Below are positions 1 through 4,912 of a DNA stretch of 6,206 nt, in pieces. Source of the DNA: an uncultured Opitutia bacterium (lineage in GTDB: Bacteria > Verrucomicrobiota > Verrucomicrobiia > Opitutales > UBA953). Under the pieces are notes generated by a model. It had not been told where the DNA came from, did no database searches, and saw only the letters and a list, made by a program, of their open reading frames with translations. The DNA lies in the NCBI GenBank assembly GCA_903853185.1, contig CAINSX010000342.1, positions 1-6,206 of the forward strand, written 5' to 3'. Position 1 is the first letter of the stretch. Each line of letters starts with the position of its first letter. The position numbers and the translations under genes are program-made.

Positions 1-121
1 GGATCTTCCGGGCGTGCGCTACCACATCGTCCGCGGCCCCCTCGACTGCTCCGGCGTCGAGAAGCGTCGTCGCTCCCGTTCCAAGTACGGCGTCAAGCGT
101 CCGAAGGAAAAGAAGGCCTAA
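1..121 (+). CDS. rpsL: 30S ribosomal protein S12 (uS12), 3' end only
   Basis: The reading frame that starts at base 2 gives the last 39 residues of S12, beginning DLPGVRYHIVRGPLDCSGVE and ending in a basic tail with SKYGVKRPKEKKA, then TAA. By comparison with E. coli S12 (124 residues), the window begins just after the equivalent of Lys88, a classic streptomycin-resistance position. Its first residue is therefore the conserved Asp that RimO methylthiolates in many bacteria. S12 sits at the decoding centre of the small subunit and monitors codon-anticodon pairing. The tail runs three residues past the E. coli end. The gene is cut by the window edge, not broken. It is followed after 29 nt by rpsG, the standard str-operon order. 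Confidence 0.97.
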   Translation, partial: DLPGVRYHIVRGPLDCSGVEKRRRSRSKYGVKRPKEKKA

Positions 122-133
122 TCCGTTTCCGAA

Positions 134-145
134 CCCAACTCCCTT
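134..145 (+). repeat. 12-nt repeat CCCAACTCCCTT in the rpsG leader (copy 1)
   Basis: The 12-mer CCCAACTCCCTT ends 5 nt before the rpsG start codon. An identical copy lies at 2838-2849, ending 4 nt before the rpsJ start codon. No Shine-Dalgarno sequence is present at either start. The shared sequence and position suggest a pyrimidine-rich initiation element, possibly a contact for ribosomal protein S1, but that function is inferred. Confidence 0.45.
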
Positions 146-150
146 AGAAT

Positions 151-624
151 ATGTCTCGTCGTCGCAAAGCAGCCAAGCGCGCCCACCTCCCGGACGCCCG
201 TTACGGCTCCCCCCTCATCAGCCAGCTCATCAACGTCGTGATGAAGTCCGGCAAGAAGTCCATCGCCCAAGGCATCGTCTACGGCGCGATCGAGAAGGTC
301 AGCGAAAAGCTGATGAAGGGTAATCCCGTCGAGCTCCTGCTCGGCGGCCTCGAGAACTGCCGTCCGAAGCTCGAAGTGAAGAGCCGTCGCGTCGGTGGCG
401 CCACCTACCAGGTCCCGGTCGAAGTCTCTCCTGAGCGTCAGAACAGCATCGCGCTGCGCTGGGTCGCCGCCGCCGCCGCCGGTCGCAAGGGCACCACGAT
501 GTCCGAAGCCCTCGCCGCCGAGCTCGTCGACGCCTACAACAACACCGGCAACGTGGTGAAGAAGCGCGAAGAGACGCACAAGATGGCCCAGGCCAACCGT
601 GCCTTCGCCCACCTCAAGTGGTAA
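151..624 (+). CDS. rpsG: 30S ribosomal protein S7 (uS7)
   Basis: This 157-residue protein is S7, the primary 16S rRNA binder that nucleates assembly of the small-subunit head and lines the E-site mRNA path. It starts MSRRRKAAKRAHLPDARYGS, the usual S7 opening with the basic N-terminal arm followed by P-D-x-x-Y. It then has LISQLINVVMKSGKKSIAQ, the VKSRRVGGATYQVPVEV beta-hairpin region around residues 75-92, and the helical MSEALAAEL/NTGNVVKKREETHKMAQANRAFAHLKW C-terminus. Length matches the bacterial family (about 155-157). The ATG at 151 is the only start that gives the conserved N-terminus; no SD motif lies in front of it. In E. coli S7 represses its own translation through a long rpsL-rpsG spacer. 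Here that gap is only 29 nt, so the same site cannot be present. Confidence 0.98.
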   Translation: MSRRRKAAKRAHLPDARYGSPLISQLINVVMKSGKKSIAQGIVYGAIEKVSEKLMKGNPVELLLGGLENCRPKLEVKSRRVGGATYQVPVEVSPERQNSIALRWVAAAAAGRKGTTMSEALAAELVDAYNNTGNVVKKREETHKMAQANRAFAHLKW

Positions 625-628
625 TCAG

Positions 629-650
629 CAGGTAATTTCCGAAGCACCTG
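629..650 (+). promoter_or_regulatory. Possible small hairpin in the rpsG-fusA spacer
   Basis: CAGGT at 629-633 can pair with ACCTG at 646-650 around a 12-nt loop, ending 13 nt before the fusA start. The stem is only 5 bp with a large loop, so it may be chance. It is listed because the same pairing words recur as GCAGGT and ACCTGC in the rplC leader (3256-3261 and 3289-3294). The spacer also contains TTTCCGAA (636-643), found too in the rpsG leader (126-133). No promoter or terminator is visible here. Confidence 0.2.
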
Positions 651-663
651 AACGGTTCCGACC

Positions 664-2829
664 ATGGCCAAACTTTCCGAATTCAATTCTCCGTCCCGCG
701 CGTTCCCTCTCGAGCACACGCGTAACATCGGCATCGCCGCGCACATCGACGCCGGCAAGACGACCACGACGGAGCGCATCCTCTTCTACACCGGCGTGGT
801 GCACAAGATGGGCGAGGTGCATGACGGTACCGCTACCACCGACTGGATGGAACAGGAACGCGAGCGTGGCATCACGATCACCGCGGCCGCCATCTCCGCC
901 GGCTGGAAGACCAAGGAAGGCCATTTCGCGAACATCGACCATCGCATCAACATCATCGACACCCCGGGCCACGTGGACTTCACGGCCGAGGTGGAGCGCT
1001 CGCTCCGCGTCCTTGACGGCGCCGTCGCCGTTTTCTGCGCCGTCGCCGGCGTGCAGCCCCAGTCCGAAACCGTCTGGCGCCAGATGAACAAGTACGGCGT
1101 CCCGCGCGTCGCCTTCGTCAACAAGATGGACCGTACCGGTGCCGATTACTTCGGTGCCGTCGACGACATCCGCGAGAAGCTCAAGGGCAACGCCCACCCC
1201 CTCTTCATCCCGATCGGCCAGGGCGAAGACTTCAAGGGCATGATCGACCTGATCAAGAACACCGCCTACCTTTACGACGAGACCGACCCGAAGGGAATGA
1301 AGTTCGACGTGATCGAGATTCCCGAGAAGCAGAAGGAAGAAGCCAAGCTCTGGCGCACCAAGCTCATCGAAGGTCTCGCCGACTTCGACGACGTCCTCGC
1401 CGCCAAGTACCTCGACGGTCAGGAAGTGACCATCGAAGAAATGCGCACGGGCATCCGTAAGGCCACCCTCTCGCTCAACTTCATCGGCGTCATCCCCGGT
1501 TCCGCTTTCAAGAACAAGGGCGTCCAGATGCTCCTCGACTGCGTCGTCGACTTCCTCCCGTCCCCGATCGACATGCGCCCCCAGAAGGCGTTCATCGACG
1601 ACGGCGACAAGGAGATCACCATCGGTCCGGACGACAAGGCCAAGGTCACCGGCCTCTGCTTCAAGCTCTGGTCCGACCCGCACGTCGGCCAGCTTGTCTT
1701 CTACCGCGTGTACCGCGGCCAGCTCAAGAAGGGCGAAGCCCTCTACAATCCTCGTACCCGCAAGAACGAGCGCATCTCGCGCATCGTGCTCCTGCGCGCG
1801 ATGGACCGCGAAGAGATCGACGTCGCCTACTCCGGTGACATCTGCGCGATCATCGGACCGAAGGACATCGCCACCGGCGACACCCTGACCGCCGAAGACG
1901 ACCTGATCCTCGAGAAGACCACCTTCGCCGAGCCTGTCATCTCGATGTCCATCGAGCCCAACTCCAAGGGTGACCAGGAGCGTCTCTCCATCGGCCTGCA
2001 GCGTCTCGCCCAGGAAGATCCGACCTTCCGCGTGACCTCCAATCCTGAGACGGGCCAGACCCTCATCTCCGGCATGGGCGAGCTTCACCTCGAAATCATC
2101 GTCGACCGTCTCAAGCGCGAGTTCAAGGTCGAGGCCAAGTCCGGCAAGCCCCAGATTTCCTACCGCGAAACCATCAATCTCGCCTCCGAAGGCGTGGGTA
2201 AGTTCATCCGCCAGTCGGGTGGCCGCGGCCAGTACGGCCACGTCGAGATCAAGCTCGAGCCGAACCCGCCCGCCACGCGCGTCGCCGGCGAGAAGGGCGA
2301 AGAAGTCGTCAACGAGATCGTCGGCGGCGTCATCCCCAAGGAATTCATCAAGCCCGCCACCGAAGGCATCCTCGAAGCCGCCAACAACGGCACCGTCGCC
2401 GGTTACCCGGTGATCAACTTCAAGGCCCGCATCGTCTTCGGTTCCTTCCATGAAGTGGACTCGAACGAAATGGCCTTCAAGATGGCCGGTATCTTCGCGT
2501 TCAAGGAAGCCATGAAGGACGCCAAGCCGATCCTGCTCGAGCCCATCATGAAGGTCGAAGTCGTCACCCCGGAAGAATACCAGGGCGACATCATGGGCGA
2601 CCTTAACCGCCGCCGCGGCCAGATCCAGGGCATGGAAACCAAGGCTGGCCTCTGCAATATCGAGGCCCGCGTCCCGCTCGCCGAAATGTTTGGTTACTCC
2701 ACGGACGTCCGCTCCCTGTCCAAGGGTCGCGCCTCGTACTCGATGGAGCCCGCCAACTACGAGCAGGTCCCCGCGCAGATCCTCAAGCAGGTCGTCGAGA
2801 CCTCTTCCCGCGCCCCGGCCCGCACCTAA
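664..2829 (+). CDS. fusA: Elongation factor G (translocase GTPase)
   Basis: This 721-residue protein is EF-G, the cytoplasmic GTPase that drives tRNA-mRNA translocation and, with ribosome recycling factor, splits spent ribosomes. The G domain has all motifs: G1 AHIDAGKTT (26-34), the switch-I segment RERGITIT (66-73), G3 DTPGHVD (99-105) and G4 NKMD (153-156). Domain II follows, with SDPHVGQLVFYRVYRGQLKK. Domain III contains MGELHLEIIVDRLKREF. Domain IV contains SGGRGQYGHV and the tip loop GSFHEVDSNE, whose His596 corresponds to E. coli His583, important for translocation. Domain V has EPIMKVEVVTPEEYQGDIMG. E. coli EF-G is 704 residues; the extra length includes a longer N-terminus and a short insert around GHFANIDHRI (86-95). 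The start ATG at 664 has no SD. The gene sits between rpsG and rpsJ with no tuf after it. Confidence 0.98.
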   Translation: MAKLSEFNSPSRAFPLEHTRNIGIAAHIDAGKTTTTERILFYTGVVHKMGEVHDGTATTDWMEQERERGITITAAAISAGWKTKEGHFANIDHRINIIDTPGHVDFTAEVERSLRVLDGAVAVFCAVAGVQPQSETVWRQMNKYGVPRVAFVNKMDRTGADYFGAVDDIREKLKGNAHPLFIPIGQGEDFKGMIDLIKNTAYLYDETDPKGMKFDVIEIPEKQKEEAKLWRTKLIEGLADFDDVLAAKYLDGQEVTIEEMRTGIRKATLSLNFIGVIPGSAFKNKGVQMLLDCVVDFLPSPIDMRPQKAFIDDGDKEITIGPDDKAKVTGLCFKLWSDPHVGQLVFYRVYRGQLKKGEALYNPRTRKNERISRIVLLRAMDREEIDVAYSGDICAIIGPKDIATGDTLTAEDDLILEKTTFAEPVISMSIEPNSKGDQERLSIGLQRLAQEDPTFRVTSNPETGQTLISGMGELHLEIIVDRLKREFKVEAKSGKPQISYRETINLASEGVGKFIRQSGGRGQYGHVEIKLEPNPPATRVAGEKGEEVVNEIVGGVIPKEFIKPATEGILEAANNGTVAGYPVINFKARIVFGSFHEVDSNEMAFKMAGIFAFKEAMKDAKPILLEPIMKVEVVTPEEYQGDIMGDLNRRRGQIQGMETKAGLCNIEARVPLAEMFGYSTDVRSLSKGRASYSMEPANYEQVPAQILKQVVETSSRAPART

Positions 2830-2837
2830 TCTCACCC

Positions 2838-2849
2838 CCCAACTCCCTT
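2838..2849 (+). repeat. 12-nt repeat CCCAACTCCCTT in the rpsJ leader (copy 2)
   Basis: This is an exact copy of the 12-mer at 134-145 and ends 4 nt before the rpsJ ATG. It occupies half of the 24-nt fusA-rpsJ spacer, which is almost free of purines other than A and contains no SD-like GGAGG. A role as a translation-initiation element is inferred from its repeated position. Confidence 0.45.
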
Positions 2850-2853
2850 CCCG

Positions 2854-3162
2854 ATGGCCCGCACCAAAATCCGCATCAAGCTCAAGGGCTTCGACTACCG
2901 CATGGTCGATCAGTCCGCCAATGAGATCGTCGACACCGCCAAGCGCACCGGCGCCCGCGTCACCGGCCCCGTGCCGCTGCCGACCGACATCTCCCGTCTT
3001 ACCGTCAACCGTTCCCCCCACGTGGACAAGAAGTCCATGGACCAGTTCGAGATCCGTACGCACAAGCGCCTGATCGAGATCATGGAGCCCAACGCCCAGA
3101 CCGTGGACGAACTGAAGAAGCTCAACCTGCCTTCTGGGGTTGACATCAACATCGTAGTCTAA
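2854..3162 (+). CDS. rpsJ: 30S ribosomal protein S10 (uS10)
   Basis: This 102-residue protein is S10, a small-subunit head protein that doubles as NusE in transcription antitermination in other bacteria. Family features are clear: KIRIKLKGFDYRMVDQSANE at the N-terminus, then IVDTAKRTGARVTGPVPLPT, the long loop segment TVNRSPHVDKKSMDQFEIRT, HKRLIEIMEP, and the end LNLPSGVDINIVV. E. coli S10 is 103 residues, so it is full length. The ATG at 2854 follows fusA by 24 nt with no SD; the leader is C/T-rich. In E. coli rpsJ opens the S10 operon and carries the L4-responsive leader. Here it is internal to a joined str-S10 unit and has no room for such a leader in front of it. Confidence 0.98.
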   Translation: MARTKIRIKLKGFDYRMVDQSANEIVDTAKRTGARVTGPVPLPTDISRLTVNRSPHVDKKSMDQFEIRTHKRLIEIMEPNAQTVDELKKLNLPSGVDINIVV

Positions 3163-3196
3163 CTCTTCAACCCTCCACCTTAACCTCCAACCCAAC
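3158..3196 (+). promoter_or_regulatory. G-free, C-rich 39-nt tract after rpsJ (rut-like)
   Basis: From the last codons of rpsJ to 3196 the + strand contains no G at all in an otherwise GC-rich region, and is made of C-rich blocks such as CCCTCCACC and AACCTCCAACC. Such C-rich, G-poor, unstructured RNA is what Rho-utilisation (rut) sites look like, and it also resembles S1-binding leaders. It directly precedes the foldable segment at 3229-3301. The composition is seen; the Rho or S1 role is inferred. There is no T-tract, so it is not an intrinsic terminator. Confidence 0.35.
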
Positions 3197-3228
3197 GCAG
3201 GACGTCCAAGCCCCTCTATCAGGACCAA

Positions 3229-3301
3229 GATTCCGCAAGGAATCCTAAGCCTAATGCAGGTCAGCAATGACCAAACGGCGGAAACGCCACCTGCCTCTTA
3301 G
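3229..3301 (+). promoter_or_regulatory. Candidate structured leader RNA of rplC
   Basis: This segment fills the 3' half of the 143-nt rpsJ-rplC gap, by far the longest gap in the cluster. Perfect complementary segments are: GATTCC 3229-3234 with GGAATC 3239-3244 around a GCAA loop; CTAAG 3245-3249 with CTTAG 3297-3301; GCAGGT 3256-3261 with ACCTGC 3289-3294; and GGCG 3277-3280 with CGCC 3285-3288 around a GAAA loop. The first hairpin abuts the second helix, and the last hairpin abuts the third helix, so both pairs could stack coaxially. A competing hairpin, GGTCA 3259-3263 with TGACC 3268-3272 around GCAA, would exclude half of the third helix, so two states are possible. The closing CTTAG strand ends 4 nt before the rplC ATG, well placed to block initiation. 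I do not recognise it as a known riboswitch. A ribosomal-protein-binding autoregulatory leader is the likeliest role, by inference. Confidence 0.45.
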
Positions 3302-3305
3302 AAAA

Positions 3306-3947
3306 ATGAAACACCAGCTACTCGGTAAGAAAATCGGAATGACCCAGGTCTATGACGCGGATAACAACCTCGTCCCTGTCACGGTCGTCCAAGCGGGCCC
3401 CTGTCCCGTCACCCAGGTCAAGACCGTCGACAAGGATGGCTACGATGCCGTCCAGATCGCCTTCGGTCCCCAGAAGGAAAGCCGCATGACGGCCGGCGAA
3501 GTCGGCCACCTCCGTAAGGCAGGCGTCGCTCCTCACACCCATCTTCACGAAATCCGCCAGGCCGGCGCCACGCAGGCCAAGGTCGGCGACGTCATCACCG
3601 TCGAGAAGTTTACCGCCGGCGAGATGGTCGACGTCATCGGCACCGTCAAGGGCCGCGGCTTCCAGGGCGTCGTCAAGCGCTACAACATGGACGGTCAGCC
3701 TGACTCCCACGGTCACATGATGCACCGCCGAATCGGCTCGATCGGCATGCGCCAGACTCCGGGTCACGTCTTCAAGGGCAAGAAGATGCCGGGCCACATG
3801 GGCTCGGTGCAGCGCACCGTCCAGAATCTCCGCGTCGTCCAGGTCCTCGCGGAAAAGAACCTCCTCCTCATCAAGGGCAGCTTCCCCGGCGCCAACGGTG
3901 AGGTCGTCCTCGTGCGTCCGGCCAAGAAGGCCATCGCCGCCAAGTAA
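3306..3947 (+). CDS. rplC: 50S ribosomal protein L3 (uL3)
   Basis: This 213-residue protein is L3, an early assembly protein of the large subunit whose long loop approaches the peptidyl transferase centre. It starts MKHQLLGKKIGMTQVYDADN, matching the family opening L-x-G-K-K-x-G-M-T. It continues with GYDAVQIAFG, KGRGFQGVVKRYNM (116-128), HRRIGSIGMRQTPGHVFKGK and the C-terminal NLLLIKGSFPGANGEVVLV. Gln150 in MRQTPG falls at exactly the number of E. coli Gln150, the residue methylated by PrmB, which supports the ATG at 3306. An in-frame ATG at 3267 would add 13 residues (MTKRRKRHLPLRK). I reject it because those codons lie inside the foldable leader and the family lacks such an extension. No SD precedes the start. 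rplD follows after 21 nt. Confidence 0.96.
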   Translation: MKHQLLGKKIGMTQVYDADNNLVPVTVVQAGPCPVTQVKTVDKDGYDAVQIAFGPQKESRMTAGEVGHLRKAGVAPHTHLHEIRQAGATQAKVGDVITVEKFTAGEMVDVIGTVKGRGFQGVVKRYNMDGQPDSHGHMMHRRIGSIGMRQTPGHVFKGKKMPGHMGSVQRTVQNLRVVQVLAEKNLLLIKGSFPGANGEVVLVRPAKKAIAAK

Positions 3948-3968
3948 CCCACCTAGCATCTCAGCGAT

Positions 3969-4595
3969 ATGAAGCTCAAAGTTTATAAGTCCGACGGCTC
4001 CGCCTTCACCGAAAAGGAATTCGATATTCCTTCCTTCGAAGGCTCCAAGGGCGTCGCCCTGCTCAAGCAGGTGATCGTCTCCTACCAGGCCAACAAGCGC
4101 CAGGGCACCTCCAAGACCAAGGATTACGGCGAAGTCGCTGGTTCCGGTAAGAAGGTCCTGCCGCAGAAGGGTTCCGGCGGTTCCCGCCACGGCGACAAGC
4201 GCGCCCCCCAGATGTTCAAGGGCGGCGTCGTCTTCGGTCCTCGCCCTCGCGACTGGTCCAAGACCATCACCGCTCAGGCCAAGAAGATTGCCCTCCAGCG
4301 CGCGCTCTTCGAGCTCGCCGCCGACGGTGGCATCTCGGTCATCGAGAAGTTCGAAGTCGCCCAGCCCAAGACCAAGCTCTTCGCCAAGGTCCTCACCAAC
4401 GTGAGCCCGGCCGGTAAGCGCCTCCTCGTCGTCGACACCACCTGGTCCGACAACGTCGTCCGCGCCAGCCGCAACCTGAGCCGCGCCATCTTCTCCAACT
4501 CTTCCAATCTCAACGCTCTCGATCTCGTGCGCACCCCGCGCATCCTGATCTCGGAAGAAGGCCTCAACAAGGTCCTCGAGCGCGCTAAAAACTAA
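3969..4595 (+). CDS. rplD: 50S ribosomal protein L4 (uL4)
   Basis: This 208-residue protein is L4, whose extended loop forms part of the constriction of the nascent-peptide exit tunnel; in E. coli it also represses the S10 operon. It opens MKLKVYKSDGSAFTEKEFDI, then LLKQVIVSYQANKRQGTSKTK leads into the loop around residues 58-75 (GSGKKVLPQKGSGGSRHGDK). FKGGVVFGPRPRDWSKTI follows, then the globular domain KKIALQRALFELAADGGISV and the end NALDLVRTPRILISEEGLNKV. Length is normal (E. coli 201). The loop tip departs from the usual KPWRQKGTGRAR: it reads KVLPQKGSGGSR, losing the Trp and two Arg. The ATG at 3969 has no SD. The next gene, rplW, starts 12 nt after the stop. Confidence 0.97.
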   Translation: MKLKVYKSDGSAFTEKEFDIPSFEGSKGVALLKQVIVSYQANKRQGTSKTKDYGEVAGSGKKVLPQKGSGGSRHGDKRAPQMFKGGVVFGPRPRDWSKTITAQAKKIALQRALFELAADGGISVIEKFEVAQPKTKLFAKVLTNVSPAGKRLLVVDTTWSDNVVRASRNLSRAIFSNSSNLNALDLVRTPRILISEEGLNKVLERAKN

Positions 4596-4606
4596 GTCAG
4601 ATACCC

Positions 4607-4894
4607 ATGAAGCCCGCTTCTGAAATCATCAGCCGCCCGATCCTCACGGAAAAGGCCTCCGGCCTCGCCGAAGCCAACAAGTACGTCTTCGAGGTCTACC
4701 CTGGTGCCGATCGCGCCCAGATCAAGAAGGCCGTCGAGGCCTCCTTCAAGGTGACCGTCGAGAAGATCAACATCCTCATCCGCAAGGGCAAGCTGCGTCG
4801 CAGCCGCCTCTCCGGCGGTTCGATCTACACCGAGACGAATTCCCGTCGCGCCATCGTCACCCTCAAGAAGGGCGACGTCATCTCCCTCGCCTAA
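4607..4894 (+). CDS. rplW: 50S ribosomal protein L23 (uL23)
   Basis: This 95-residue protein is L23, which sits at the rim of the exit tunnel and is the docking point for trigger factor and the signal recognition particle. It opens MKPASEIISRPILTEKASGL; Glu15 in LTEKAS aligns with E. coli Glu18, the known trigger-factor contact. NKYVFEVYPGADRAQIKKAVEASFKVTVEKINIL is the standard beta-alpha core, then the basic loop KGKLRRSRLSGG (57-68) and the closing strand RAIVTLKKGDVISLA. E. coli L23 is 100 residues, so this is complete. The start ATG lies 11 nt after rplD, with no SD, consistent with coupled translation. Confidence 0.97.
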   Translation: MKPASEIISRPILTEKASGLAEANKYVFEVYPGADRAQIKKAVEASFKVTVEKINILIRKGKLRRSRLSGGSIYTETNSRRAIVTLKKGDVISLA

Positions 4895-4898
4895 TCTC

Positions 4899-4902
4899 GG
4901 AG
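4899..4902 (+). promoter_or_regulatory. Weak SD-like GGAG before rplB
   Basis: GGAG ends 10 nt before the rplB ATG, in the context TCTCGGAGCAGCAAAG. It is the only start in the window with a recognisable, if distant, purine-rich ribosome-binding motif. It is given low confidence because four bases match easily by chance. Confidence 0.35.
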
Positions 4903-4912
4903 CAGCAAAGCC

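Noticed and set aside
3140..3145. Perfect TTGACA, the sigma-70 -35 consensus, near the end of rpsJ
   Set aside because: It encodes the conserved Val-Asp-Ile end of S10, and no -10-like hexamer lies 16-18 nt downstream.
3229..3244. GATTCC-GCAA-GGAATC as an intrinsic terminator after rpsJ
   Set aside because: The stem is short and AT-containing, and no run of T follows; it is better seen as part of the rplC leader.
3244..3255. CCTAAGCCTAAT, resembling one strand of the 11-nt GNRA tetraloop receptor
   Set aside because: The receptor also needs a TATGG partner strand, which I do not find in the leader. CTAAG is better explained by pairing with CTTAG at 3297-3301.
625..3267. Very long open frame (880 codons) on the minus strand across fusA and rpsJ
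   Set aside because: It mirrors fusA, whose C/G-ending codons remove stops from the opposite strand. Its translation is rich in Gly, Val, Asp and Leu with no recognisable domain, and fusA is certain.
3267..3305. Upstream start for rplC adding 13 basic residues
   Set aside because: The L3 family starts at the downstream Met, Gln150 numbering fits that start, and the extra codons fall inside the foldable leader.
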